From CALFUK01 sp964450495 (lineage in GTDB: Bacteria; Bacteroidota; Bacteroidia; Chitinophagales; Saprospiraceae): a stretch of DNA of 64,000 nucleotides. Shown piece after piece: positions 37,909-46,508 of this stretch. Where the stretch lies: assembly GCA_964450495.1 (NCBI GenBank), contig CAYVFU010000001.1, positions 62,001-126,000 on the forward strand, written 5' to 3'. The translations under genes were made by a program, and so were the position numbers. Under the pieces are notes generated by a model that made no database searches, was not told where the DNA came from, and saw only the letters and a list, made by a program, of their open reading frames with translations. Position 1 is the first letter of the stretch. Each line of letters begins with the position of its first letter.

Positions 37909-39432
37909 ATGGGAAGATCTATCCAAATCATGGACACAACTCTCCGCGATGGAGAGCAGACACGAGGCGTGAGTTTTACTTCGAATGAGAAATTAACCAT
38001 TGCTAAACTATTGTTGAATGAAGTCAATGTAGACAGAATTGAAGTTGCATCTGCACGAGTGTCATCTGGAGAATTAGATGCAGTTCAGAAAATAACGCAG
38101 TGGGCTAAAGAAGCAAATAAATTGGACAAGATCGAAGTGTTGACCTTTGTCGATGGCAGACAATCTATCACCTGGATGGAAGCTGCTGGGGCTAAAGTCA
38201 TGAACTTATTGACCAAAGGATCGCTTAACCATTTAAAACATCAATTAAAAAAATCTCCAGCCGAACATCAAAGTAACATTAAAGAGGTACTTGACTACGC
38301 TAAAGAATCTGACATAGCAGTCAATGTTTATTTAGAAGACTGGAGTAATGGCATGCGTAATTCTAAATCATATGTCAAGGAGATGTTGGCTTTCTTTTGC
38401 GACAGTAATGTGGAAAAGATATTGTTACCTGATACGCTAGGTATTTTGACTCCACTAGAAAGCTATGACTTTATTTCTGAGATAATCGAAGAATTCCCAG
38501 ACTGTCATTTTGATTTTCATGCACACAACGATTACGACTTAGGCACTGCAAATGTATATGAAGCCGTACGAGCAGGAATTCATGGTTTGCATTTAACGGT
38601 TAATGGTATGGGTGAACGTGCAGGTAATGCACCATTAGCTTCTGCAATAGCAGTATTGAATGATTATGGAGACGACATACAGCTTAATGTCAATGAACAA
38701 AATCTCTATTCTGTATCTAAGCTAGTCGAGAATATTTCTGGCTTACGAATACCGGCGAACAAACCAATTGTAGGTTCCAATGTCTTTACTCAAACAGCTG
38801 GTGTGCATGCAGATGGTGATAAGAAAAATAATCTGTATTTCAGTGATCTGATGCCAGAGCGATTTGGAAGAACAAGAGAGTATGCCCTAGGTAAGACTAG
38901 TGGCAAAGCCAATATTGAAAATAATTTAACTGAACTTGGCATTAGCCTATCAGATGAAGATCTAAAAAAGGTGACACGCCACATCATAGAATTGGGTGAC
39001 AAGAAAGAGACTGTTACCAAAGATGATTTGCCTTATATTATTTCTGATGTGTTGAATCAAGGGAGCATTGAAGAGTACGTGAAGGTTATTAAATACGTAT
39101 TGACACATGCATCAGATCTTCAACCCTCTGCCACAATTAAAGTACAAATCGGCGAAGAAGTCATAGAACGTAGTGCTCAAGGAGATGGTCAATATGATGC
39201 CTTCATGAATGCGTTAAAAAAAATATATAAGCAGAAAAATCTAGTCCTTCCTACCCTATTGGATTACAGTGTCAGAATTCCACCAGGAGGAAAAACGGAT
39301 GCTCTTTGCGAAACCTTCATTACTTGGAATCATGGGCCAAAAGGATTAAAAACAAGAGGTTTGGATTCTGACCAAACGGTATCCGCTATAAAAGCCACAC
39401 AGCGAATGCTAAATATTATTACGACACTATAA
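37909..39432 (+). CDS. 2-isopropylmalate/citramalate synthase family enzyme (LeuA-like)
   Basis: Acetyl-CoA-dependent Claisen synthase of the DRE-TIM metallolyase family, about 507 residues from the ATG at 37909. The catalytic DTTLRDGEQTRGVSF motif lies at the N-terminus, the metal-binding HAHND in FDFHAHNDYDLGTAN, and the barrel end at NGMGERAGNAPLASA. A linker (TAGVHADGDKKNNLYFSDL) leads to a C-terminal LeuA allosteric dimer domain (about 375-507). Location between leuD and leuB supports isopropylmalate synthase. The sequence GEQTRG rather than GEQSPG, and the long C-terminal domain, leave (R)-citramalate synthase as an alternative. An upstream in-frame ATG at 37882 lies inside leuD and is less likely. 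Confidence 0.88.
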   Translation: MGRSIQIMDTTLRDGEQTRGVSFTSNEKLTIAKLLLNEVNVDRIEVASARVSSGELDAVQKITQWAKEANKLDKIEVLTFVDGRQSITWMEAAGAKVMNLLTKGSLNHLKHQLKKSPAEHQSNIKEVLDYAKESDIAVNVYLEDWSNGMRNSKSYVKEMLAFFCDSNVEKILLPDTLGILTPLESYDFISEIIEEFPDCHFDFHAHNDYDLGTANVYEAVRAGIHGLHLTVNGMGERAGNAPLASAIAVLNDYGDDIQLNVNEQNLYSVSKLVENISGLRIPANKPIVGSNVFTQTAGVHADGDKKNNLYFSDLMPERFGRTREYALGKTSGKANIENNLTELGISLSDEDLKKVTRHIIELGDKKETVTKDDLPYIISDVLNQGSIEEYVKVIKYVLTHASDLQPSATIKVQIGEEVIERSAQGDGQYDAFMNALKKIYKQKNLVLPTLLDYSVRIPPGGKTDALCETFITWNHGPKGLKTRGLDSDQTVSAIKATQRMLNIITTL

Positions 39433-39510
39433 ATTTTCATTTTCATTTCTTGCATATTTTTTTTGTGCTCTTTAACTTTGTCAAAGTAGCCAATAAAATG
39501 AGTTCGTTCT

Positions 39511-40116
39511 GTGAAGAGGGTTCGCACAACAATTGATTATAACGAGACAGGAACATATACGGTCAATCAAGTAACCGAACGCTATTACCACAAGTGTTAT
39601 GACCAACAGAAAGGGCCTTTCATCAAGGCACTTCATCAGTCTTCTTATCAAATTTGCAATGTATATACGAATCGAAATTCTACCTTGACAGCTTTCAAAA
39701 AGCTCAATGGAGAACGAGCTACAAATCAGGTATTTCTTGATACTGAAAACAGATATATCCCAATAAAATATAGAAGTACGATTAGAAATCAAATCCAGTT
39801 TAATGACCACTTTAATTGCCATGGTTATACCTTCTTAGACGCTCAGTTTTGGTTTGAACTAAATAATAAATCTGTGGAGATTATTATTAAGGATGATAAT
39901 TACAAATCGTGTCAATTAGAAGAGCTTCGGAATAATGGTATTTGTTTGTACTATAATCACGAAGGTCAATTAATCCACTCCGCTAGAATGGTTAATGGAT
40001 ACATACTTTCTAAATTTGGAATAAATCATGTCATAACCAACGGGCAAGAGGATATTTTATCCAGATACCCAAAAATAGATCATAATCAAACCATGTATTT
40101 TAATCCAGGACTTTAA
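39511..40116 (+). CDS. Unknown Cys/His protein in the leu cluster
   Basis: Protein of 201 residues not recognised as a known family. The first possible start with coding support is GTG at 39511, since no ATG occurs in the N-terminal half. The C-terminal half has a pattern seen in papain-like or NlpC-type folds: NDHFNCHGYTFLDAQFW (Cys near 102, followed by a helix), then GICLYYNHEGQLIHSARMVNG with a His, then SKFGINHVITNGQEDILSRYP. A cysteine-peptidase or amidase-like activity is only a guess. It lies 78 bases after the leuA-like gene on the same strand. No signal peptide. Confidence 0.6.
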   Translation: MKRVRTTIDYNETGTYTVNQVTERYYHKCYDQQKGPFIKALHQSSYQICNVYTNRNSTLTAFKKLNGERATNQVFLDTENRYIPIKYRSTIRNQIQFNDHFNCHGYTFLDAQFWFELNNKSVEIIIKDDNYKSCQLEELRNNGICLYYNHEGQLIHSARMVNGYILSKFGINHVITNGQEDILSRYPKIDHNQTMYFNPGL

Positions 40117-40207
40117 GGCGCACTTCGACTTTCTTGAGTATTAAATCTTGTTAAAATAGTAGACTTCAAACCAGATTTCATTTTGGAAAAAATAAGAATT
40201 AGGAGAG

Positions 40208-40274
40208 CAACGAACCATACTAAAAAGTGATGTAACGAACTCACGAAAACAAGCAAACGAACCATAAAAAGTGA
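40208..40274. repeat. Short imperfect direct repeat before apt
   Basis: Two similar 20-23-base units (ACGAACCATA then AAAAAGTGA) at 40208-40230 and 40255-40274, separated by about 24 bases. They lie in the 228-base gap before apt. Function unknown; may be chance or a small regulatory repeat. Confidence 0.35.
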
Positions 40275-40344
40275 ACCATTTAACGTCCAAAAATAATTAC
40301 CTTCGCGTCAAATTTTACTAAGATTTAAACTTACTTAGGTATTC

Positions 40345-40878
40345 ATGTCAACATTATCATCAAGAGTCAAAACAGCTATTAGAGAAGTGCCCAATTTTCC
40401 AATACAAGGGGTCAGTTTTAAAGACATAACTTCTCTTTTACTTGATGCTTCTTTGTCTAAAGAAGTAAGCGATCGATTCATAGAGGAAGCTAGGAAATTA
40501 AACATCGATGCATTGTGTGCAATAGACAGTAGAGGTTTTATATACGGGACTAGTATCGCACAAGCTCTTGATATACCCATGATACTCATCCGAAAGAAAG
40601 GAAAATTACCAGGGACAACCATCGCACATTCTTACGACTTAGAATATGGATCTGCGACAATTGAAATGCATGCAGATGATTTGCCTAAAGGAAGTCGAGT
40701 CTTGATTCATGATGACTTGCTGGCAACTGGCGGGACAGCAGCTGCCACAGCTCAACTGATTGAAGCCGCCGGTAGCGAAGTCGCGGGGTTTTCATTTATC
40801 ATAAATTTGAGTTTTCTTCCAGGGCATGAAAAAATCTCAAGCTATGCTTCAGAAATCTTTTCTTTGGTAGAGTATTAG
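40345..40878 (+). CDS. apt: Adenine phosphoribosyltransferase
   Basis: Cytosolic purine salvage enzyme that makes AMP from adenine and PRPP. The 177 residues are normal length. It shows the Apt N-terminus (VKTAIREVPNFPIQGVSFKDITSLL), CAIDSRGFIYGTSIA at about 57-71 and the PRPP-binding loop VLIHDDLLATGGTAAA at about 117-132. It is placed between leucine genes, 54 bases before leuB, with no metabolic link; it may simply share a transcript. Confidence 0.96.
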   Translation: MSTLSSRVKTAIREVPNFPIQGVSFKDITSLLLDASLSKEVSDRFIEEARKLNIDALCAIDSRGFIYGTSIAQALDIPMILIRKKGKLPGTTIAHSYDLEYGSATIEMHADDLPKGSRVLIHDDLLATGGTAAATAQLIEAAGSEVAGFSFIINLSFLPGHEKISSYASEIFSLVEY

Positions 40879-40931
40879 TATGTTTGCCCCCATTCAAAAA
40901 AGACAATTAGTTAAAATATAATCAATCACCA

Positions 40932-41999
40932 ATGGATATTAATATAGCAGTTTTAGCAGGAGACGGAATCGGACCAGAAGTCATCGATCAAGCCATCAAA
41001 GTTGTCGATGCAGTAGCTGGTAAATTTGATCATCAAATCAATTACACCCATGCCATTACCGGTGCGCATGCGATTGATGAGGTGGGAGATCCATACCCTG
41101 AGGAGACTCATAACATTTGTATGAAGTCTGATGCAGTATTGTTTGGTGCTATTGGTCACCCCAAATTTGACAATGATCCTTCGGCTAAGGTAAGACCAGA
41201 ACAAGGCTTATTGAGAATGAGAAAGCAATTGGGTTTATATGCAAATATACGACCGACACTTGTCTTCCCTTCCCTACTCCACAAGTCCCCTTTGAGAAAG
41301 GAATTAATAGAGAATGCTGATTTTGTTTGCATTAGAGAATTGACTGGTGGTATTTATTTTGGTGACAAGGGCAGAAATGAGGCTAGAGATAAAGCTTGGG
41401 ATGTGTGCGAATATACCAAACCTGAAGTGGAGCGCATCGTTAAGTTGGCCTATGAATATGCACAAAAACGTCGTAAGAAATTGACCGTTATAGATAAAGC
41501 AAATGTCTTAGAGACTTCCAGACTTTGGAGAGAAGTCGCCCAAGAATTAGAAAAGCAATACACTGATGTGGAAACTGAGTATCTGTTTGTGGATGCAGCA
41601 GCAATGCGAATCATCCAGTGGCCTGAAGGTTTTGATGTAGTCGTAACAGAGAATATGTTTGGTGATATTATTTCAGATGAGGCATCTGTTATTTCTGGAT
41701 CTATGGGATTAATGCCTTCTGCGAGCATAGGTGAACACACCTCTGTATTCGAGCCTATACATGGCAGTTATCCGCAAGCTGCTGGTAAAAACATTGCTAA
41801 TCCATTAGGTACCGTATTGTCAGCAGCAATGATGTTTGAATATGCATTTGGATTAAAAGATGAAGCAAAGGCAATTGAAGATGTGGTTAACAAATCCTTA
41901 GCAGAAGGTGTGGTTACAGAAGATATTGCAGAGTCAGGCAAAGCGTATTCTACAAGTGAGGTTGGGGATTGGTTAGCGGCTCAGTTACAAAGTGCGTAG
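40932..41999 (+). CDS. leuB: 3-isopropylmalate dehydrogenase
   Basis: NAD+-dependent oxidative decarboxylase giving 2-ketoisocaproate in leucine synthesis. The 355 residues include the start IAVLAGDGIGPEVIDQ, the substrate arginines in RPEQGLLRMRKQLGLYANIRP, the catalytic Lys/Asp region (VIDKANVLETSRLWREV and the metal-binding Asp cluster NMFGDIISDEASVISGSMG) and the NAD loop EPIHGSYPQAAGKNIANPLG. All expected residues are present. It completes the leu set that begins with leuC. Confidence 0.97.
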   Translation: MDINIAVLAGDGIGPEVIDQAIKVVDAVAGKFDHQINYTHAITGAHAIDEVGDPYPEETHNICMKSDAVLFGAIGHPKFDNDPSAKVRPEQGLLRMRKQLGLYANIRPTLVFPSLLHKSPLRKELIENADFVCIRELTGGIYFGDKGRNEARDKAWDVCEYTKPEVERIVKLAYEYAQKRRKKLTVIDKANVLETSRLWREVAQELEKQYTDVETEYLFVDAAAMRIIQWPEGFDVVVTENMFGDIISDEASVISGSMGLMPSASIGEHTSVFEPIHGSYPQAAGKNIANPLGTVLSAAMMFEYAFGLKDEAKAIEDVVNKSLAEGVVTEDIAESGKAYSTSEVGDWLAAQLQSA

Positions 42000-42085
42000 A
42001 GTTCTTATAATCTCTTACTTCGTATGAATTTTAAAAGGAGATTATCCTACAGAATTCGAACGTATACTAGCTAATGATTTCTTGT

Positions 42086-42676
42086 TTAAGTTGGCTGTTG
42101 CATTTGCTTAACCAGTTTCATCTGCTTAGGATTGTTCCCAAAATAACCTGAGCCTATAAAAATGATGATGTCCTCTTTTGTTTTTATGGCCCATTCTTCA
42201 GGTGATTTACTTGGATTGTCATCTACCATAATCAGCTTAGGATCGCCATCAGTGTTAAACGTCAAGTGATATCTTCCACCACCCTGGACTTCTGCATATT
42301 GGCCATAATTAAAACTAAAGTCATCTTCAAATTTTATCCAATATCCAGGCTCTACTGCTTTAGGTCTTTCGCCACCACTAAATATGGCTTCATACACCCA
42401 ATAACCGACTACCATCATTGAATATGCATCTTCGGTTAAAGAGCGATTATCTATAAGTGCATTGGCATGACTTCTGAGATTGTCAATTTGCGCTTTCTGT
42501 TCTGGACTTACTTTACTTGGAGCCACATGTATCGCATTGCCTCCATCAACCTTTAACTCTCTGGCATCACCTCTTTGTGCTACATTAGTCCCATCTGCTG
42601 TAGATGCGGTATCTTTGCAGGAAAAACAAAGTAAACTTAACACTGACAATAATAAAATGAACTTATTCATATTCAA
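42086..42676 (-). CDS. Hypothetical lipoprotein
   Basis: Lipoprotein of 196 residues with signal and lipobox LCFSC (Cys20). A polar linker precedes a compact domain with WVYEAIFSGGERPKAVEPGYW, DDFSFNYGQYAEVQGGGRYHLTF and MVDDNPSKSPEEWAIKTKEDIIIFIGS. The last part, a strand pattern around 'phi-x-F-x-D-D-F-S-F-x-Y-G', resembles lipocalin-like stress or toxicity proteins, but no family was recognised. It is convergent with leuB and divergent from tilS. Confidence 0.65.
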   Translation of the reverse strand: MNMNKFILLLSVLSLLCFSCKDTASTADGTNVAQRGDARELKVDGGNAIHVAPSKVSPEQKAQIDNLRSHANALIDNRSLTEDAYSMMVVGYWVYEAIFSGGERPKAVEPGYWIKFEDDFSFNYGQYAEVQGGGRYHLTFNTDGDPKLIMVDDNPSKSPEEWAIKTKEDIIIFIGSGYFGNNPKQMKLVKQMQQPT

Positions 42677-42734
42677 GTATAATACAATATTTTAATATAT
42701 AACTCTTACTTAACGCTAAATAGCATAGATAGAT

Positions 42735-44078
42735 TTGATCAATAGCAAATTTCGGAAAACTATTCAAAAACAAAGACTCATTAACAACAATGAACGCATT
42801 TTACTTGCTGTCAGTGGTGGTATGGATTCTATGACAATGGTCTACCTATTTATGAGCATCTATCAACCGATTGGTATTGCACATATTGACCATCAATTGA
42901 GAGGCCATGAATCAGATCAAGACAGGTTATTCGTTGAAAAATTTGCAAGAGATAATAGTATCCCATTCTATTGTAAAAGAATAGACATCAAGGCACTTAC
43001 AGAAGGCTCTAGTCAGAGTAAATCGGAGATCGGAAGAAAACAACGCTATGCATTCTTCAATGAGATTTGCAGACAACATAAATACACTAAGATTGCAACA
43101 GCTCACCATCTAGATGACAGGATAGAAACATTCCTAATGAGAGCAATGACAGGGAGTGGTTTGGAAGGTCTCTCATCTATTCCTTATAAAAATGAACATA
43201 TTATTCGACCATTACTTGACATTTCTAGATCTGAAATTGAGTCCTTTGTCAAGGAAAATAATATTCAATATAGAGTAGACAGCTCAAATGCTCAAACTGA
43301 ATATCTCCGTAACTCTATTCGGCATCAATTAATCCCTGCATTGGAGAAAGTTATGCCGAGTTATAAAAAATCAATCGCAAACACTATTGAGAATATTGGT
43401 GACAGTCACCGTTTGATTAAGTCATTGTTGGATGATGCTGATGATAAGAGCTTAGAAGACGGATCAATTGAAATTTCTATTCCAGAAAACAGTGATGGCC
43501 GATTAACGTATTTACACTACAGGCTCAAAGATTTCGGATTTAGTCGAACACAATTAAAAAACATTATCGAAGGAGATCATTCTGGAGCTGTTATACAAAA
43601 CGATGGTCATGAATTACTTCGAAACAGAGATAAATTAATTTTACGTCGTAAGGGTATAGAGAATACGCTAAAGCTTGAATACTCAATTACTGAAGTCGGT
43701 GAAACAATAATGCTCAATGGTGATATGCTTTGCATCTATAAGACCAATGAGACTACACATTCTACTGATGCGTTTACAGAATTGGTAGATGCTGATAAAC
43801 TGACATTCCCGCTAACCTTACGTAAATGGAAAGAGGGCGATTCCATAAAGCCATTAGGCATGGATGGTAGAAGCCAAACCTTACAAGATTTTTTTACCAA
43901 TAAAAAACTTTCTGTTTTTGAAAAACAAAATGTGTGGTTACTCTCCTCACACGATACTGTATTCTGGATAATTGGTTATCGAATTAATCATGAAATCAGA
44001 TTAACAAATAACACTAAGAATACATTTCGATTAGAATTTAAAAAGGCTTGGACTATGGAAAAAGAAGGCAGGGTCTAA
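42735..44078 (+). CDS. tilS: tRNA(Ile)-lysidine synthase
   Basis: Essential enzyme that forms lysidine at C34 of tRNA-Ile(CAU). The 447 residues include the PP-loop ILLAVSGGMDSMTMVYLF (23-40), the HIDHQLRGHES loop, HHLDDRIETFLMRAMTGSGLEGL and the C-terminal TilS domain (RKWKEGDSIKPLGMDGRSQTLQDFFTNKKLS). An in-frame TAG at 42726-42728 limits the start. No ATG precedes the PP-loop, so TTG at 42735 is the only sensible start. Confidence 0.95.
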   Translation: MINSKFRKTIQKQRLINNNERILLAVSGGMDSMTMVYLFMSIYQPIGIAHIDHQLRGHESDQDRLFVEKFARDNSIPFYCKRIDIKALTEGSSQSKSEIGRKQRYAFFNEICRQHKYTKIATAHHLDDRIETFLMRAMTGSGLEGLSSIPYKNEHIIRPLLDISRSEIESFVKENNIQYRVDSSNAQTEYLRNSIRHQLIPALEKVMPSYKKSIANTIENIGDSHRLIKSLLDDADDKSLEDGSIEISIPENSDGRLTYLHYRLKDFGFSRTQLKNIIEGDHSGAVIQNDGHELLRNRDKLILRRKGIENTLKLEYSITEVGETIMLNGDMLCIYKTNETTHSTDAFTELVDADKLTFPLTLRKWKEGDSIKPLGMDGRSQTLQDFFTNKKLSVFEKQNVWLLSSHDTVFWIIGYRINHEIRLTNNTKNTFRLEFKKAWTMEKEGRV

Positions 44079-44135
44079 TTTTGAACAACACCACTTAAAA
44101 AAGCAAGGACTATAAGTCAAAGACACCTACGCACA

Positions 44136-44591
44136 TTAAGTAGATAATTGTTGTAAAAGTTCTTGAATTTCAATTACAAAGGATTGTATTTCTTCAGGAT
44201 TGTTTTCTACTGAATTATCCAATGTCCAAAATCGTCCATTTAACGAAAATACAATTGCTCCCCAGTCACCACAATCTGGACACCCATAGCTTGTAACATC
44301 ATTTTCTAATAATGAAGTTGGTATAAGTGTTTCCAAATTTTTAAAATCTTGTATCATACTTTCTTCTAACTCTAAACTATTGTTAGAAAATTCTGGAGAT
44401 TCAGAATATCCATCTTCAATGATGTCTGGGTAAATCATATCATTTCTTAATTGGTACATGGTTGCACAATCACCAAGACATTCCCCATAAAAGACTCCTA
44501 TGATCATTTCAACACCATTGGAATCTGGAGTCTTCGAACAGCTGCTAAATACTATGGTCGCTAAGAAAAATAAGAGAATAATTTTTTTCAT
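44136..44591 (-). CDS. Hypothetical small lipoprotein
   Basis: About 151 residues from the ATG at 44591 (MKKIILLFFLATIVFSSCSK), giving a tight lipoprotein signal with lipobox FSSC; the longer frame to 44618 adds nine residues before it. The mature part has GVFYGECLGDCATMYQLRND, SYGCPDCGDWGAIVFSLNGRFWTLDN and four cysteines that could form disulfides. The pattern resembles small 'DUF6438-like' lipoproteins, but this is uncertain. It lies 36 bases after the neighbouring esterase in the same direction if read as an operon. Confidence 0.6.
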   Translation of the reverse strand: MKKIILLFFLATIVFSSCSKTPDSNGVEMIIGVFYGECLGDCATMYQLRNDMIYPDIIEDGYSESPEFSNNSLELEESMIQDFKNLETLIPTSLLENDVTSYGCPDCGDWGAIVFSLNGRFWTLDNSVENNPEEIQSFVIEIQELLQQLST

Positions 44592-44654
44592 CAGCATTGA
44601 TAACGAATTACGCTTCACTTCTGTTGGTCATCTAGAACACTTGAATAATAATTT

Positions 44655-45302
44655 TCACATTGAAAACACATCTGACAAAACATCTCTATTGATCTCATGC
44701 TTGCCAGTGAAGCGCTTAATGGTAATGTCCAATTTATTTTGATCTAGAAAACCAGTCAATTGTTCAACTCGCTCAGGTGTTACAAATTCATCTTGATCTC
44801 CAACACAAAACAGTCTATGTGGTACAAGATTGAAGTACTGCTTATATAAATCGTAATCAATATCAGATGGAAATTCTCCAGCCCACATAACTAATTTGTT
44901 TAAGTCTGGCCTATTGTGATCAAGCCAACGCATCATAGTAGAGCACCCTTGCGAAAAACCGAGAACATTCAAGCGCCAAGATTTAGAACTAGGCAACGAG
45001 GCGTATACTTTGTCTATATACTGTACGTAGTCTTGGATTTCATCAATTCTATTTTCTTTTGTCATCCATGACGCACCTATAATTAAAGGCTGACGCTTAA
45101 AGTAGAATTTGGATAAGCCTTCAGGCGCCATTATATAAGCATCATCAAGATTCAGCTGATTGAATTTTTTAATAATTCGAGATGCTTGTTGACCATAGCC
45201 ATGAAAGACAAGCCATATGTCCTTTGTATTATCATTCAGCTGCCCAAGGGTGTAGACATGTGCAGTGCGTTCTATTTTGAATTTCAATAAATTGGCTTCC
45301 AT
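44655..45302 (-). CDS. Alpha/beta-hydrolase, phospholipase/carboxylesterase-like
   Basis: Cytosolic esterase-like protein of 215 residues. The oxyanion-region VFHGYGQQASR, the nucleophile elbow LGFSQGCSTMMRW (GxSxG), an acid in VGDQDEFVTPERV and the terminal His in FTGKHEINRDVL give a plausible Ser-Asp-His triad. This is the YpfH/phospholipase-carboxylesterase build. Substrate unknown. No signal peptide. It reads towards the small lipoprotein and starts divergently from the COX3-like gene. Confidence 0.8.
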   Translation of the reverse strand: MEANLLKFKIERTAHVYTLGQLNDNTKDIWLVFHGYGQQASRIIKKFNQLNLDDAYIMAPEGLSKFYFKRQPLIIGASWMTKENRIDEIQDYVQYIDKVYASLPSSKSWRLNVLGFSQGCSTMMRWLDHNRPDLNKLVMWAGEFPSDIDYDLYKQYFNLVPHRLFCVGDQDEFVTPERVEQLTGFLDQNKLDITIKRFTGKHEINRDVLSDVFSM

Positions 45303-45373
45303 ATAATTTAGATCATATTATTGTAAACAAAGTATGCGATATATCTATTTTACATACACGCATTGAAGATACT

Positions 45374-45970
45374 ATGGCGAAAGATAGAAACTATGTTATT
45401 CATCCACTTTACATCACAATCACTTTGGTGCTGGCAAGTGTTACCTCACTTTTCATAGGCTTTTCTGTAGCCTATCTATATAACAGAATACAAGAAGGAG
45501 CTCCAGCTATAAGACTCCCGATCCTGTTTTATGTCAACACATTAATACTTGTCGCTTCGAGCTTCTCGTTAACTCACGCTAAGAAAGCTTACAGACTGGA
45601 CAATACAGAGAGATATCAATTAATGTTAGGCATCACTTTAGCATTATCATTCTTATTTATAATAGCACAGCTACTCGCGTGGCACCAACTCCAACAAGCC
45701 AATGTCTTTATCGATGGAGGTAATATGGGAGCATACTTGTATGTTATCTCTGGTTTACACTTTACTCATGTTATAGCTGGTATACCATTTTTAGCTTTCT
45801 TTTTATATACAGCTGTCAAAAAGATGAAAGAACCTGTCAGTGTGCTGGTCTACTTTTCGGATCCTGATAAGAAAAGAAAGCTGGATATATTGACTATATA
45901 TTGGCATTTCTTAGATTTTCTATGGGTTTATCTTGTTCTTTTCTTTCTAATCAATTATCTGATAACCTAA
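45374..45970 (+). CDS. Cytochrome c oxidase subunit III family protein
   Basis: Inner-membrane protein of 198 residues with about five hydrophobic segments. It carries the COX3 features SGLHFTHVIAGIPFLAF (helix with His) and the C-terminal YWHFLDFLWVYLVLFFLINYL, which is the hallmark end of heme-copper oxidase subunit III. The shorter form (five helices) is common in Bacteroidota. No other oxidase gene is adjacent, so whether it joins an aa3-type oxidase or a NorE-like role is open. Confidence 0.85.
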   Translation: MAKDRNYVIHPLYITITLVLASVTSLFIGFSVAYLYNRIQEGAPAIRLPILFYVNTLILVASSFSLTHAKKAYRLDNTERYQLMLGITLALSFLFIIAQLLAWHQLQQANVFIDGGNMGAYLYVISGLHFTHVIAGIPFLAFFLYTAVKKMKEPVSVLVYFSDPDKKRKLDILTIYWHFLDFLWVYLVLFFLINYLIT

Positions 45971-46168
45971 TTCTGTAGTGTTTTTGTAATGCAGGATGAT
46001 GGTCCATTTAAATATAAAATATTGCTTATCATATGTTTACATATTACAAATAATAAAATATCAATTTATTTGTAAATAGTTGTAGTAATTTTGTGGCTTT
46101 CTTGAAAATCATGCGTCTTAATTATCGAAATGCACTTTTAAGATACCCACAATCTAAAATTCCGTACT
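45971..46168 (+). promoter_or_regulatory. Conserved leader and probable promoter of small peptide gene A
   Basis: TAATTTTG at 46086-46093 matches the -7 element TAnnTTTG. TGTGGCTTT (46092-46100) and GCGTCTTAATTAT (46113-46125) recur upstream of peptide gene B at identical 21-base spacing and about the same distance (43 versus 45 bases) from the ATG. This argues for a conserved promoter or 5' leader. Confidence 0.55.
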
Positions 46169-46270
46169 ATGATCAGTTCAATCAACACAGAAAAGCTTAT
46201 CCAAAACATCCAAGTACTTAGCATATTTGCATTAGGTGCATTTTTTGTACTTAGCCAAACATTCGGATAA
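46169..46270 (+). CDS. 33-residue hydrophobic peptide A (novel small protein)
   Basis: Open frame ATG 46169 to TAA 46268-46270, 33 codons. It has a short polar N-terminus (MISSINTEKLIQN) and a hydrophobic C-terminus (IQVLSIFALGAFFVLSQTFG), which would make one membrane-spanning helix. A second copy, at 51747-51848, encodes a protein identical at 21 of 33 positions and at 17 of the last 20. In that last part six of nine codon differences are synonymous, so selection appears to act on the protein. The ACCTTCACATA after the stop (46272-46282) is also shared. An in-frame TAA at 46139-46141 limits the start. Family not recognised; a type I toxin-like or other membrane micropeptide is possible. Confidence 0.75.
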   Translation: MISSINTEKLIQNIQVLSIFALGAFFVLSQTFG

Positions 46271-46508
46271 AACCTTCACATAAGCGTAATCCTTAAAACA
46301 CACCCTCTCAAGTCTTTTAACTATCTCTGTAAATTATTTAACACCTTAATCACATTATTCAATCCTTATATTGTTGCCTGGCTCACTTAGGTAAATTTTC
46401 AAACTCTATATTTATATAGCTACTATAGAAAACCTTTTTAGAGTACGCACCTTTTTACTGTATTGAGATGTTTCTTCTAATTAAATGAACCATATCTTTT
46501 GATTTCAG
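46271..46508. other. 3' region of peptide gene A
   Basis: About 240 bases downstream of peptide A. It begins with the ACCTTCACATA block shared with copy B and continues AT-rich, C-rich on the plus strand. No clear T-tailed terminator was found, unlike copy B. Confidence 0.4.

Noticed and set aside
46111..46221. 36-codon frame overlapping peptide A in another frame
   Set aside because: The matching position at copy B has no homologous frame, so only the 33-codon frame is conserved.
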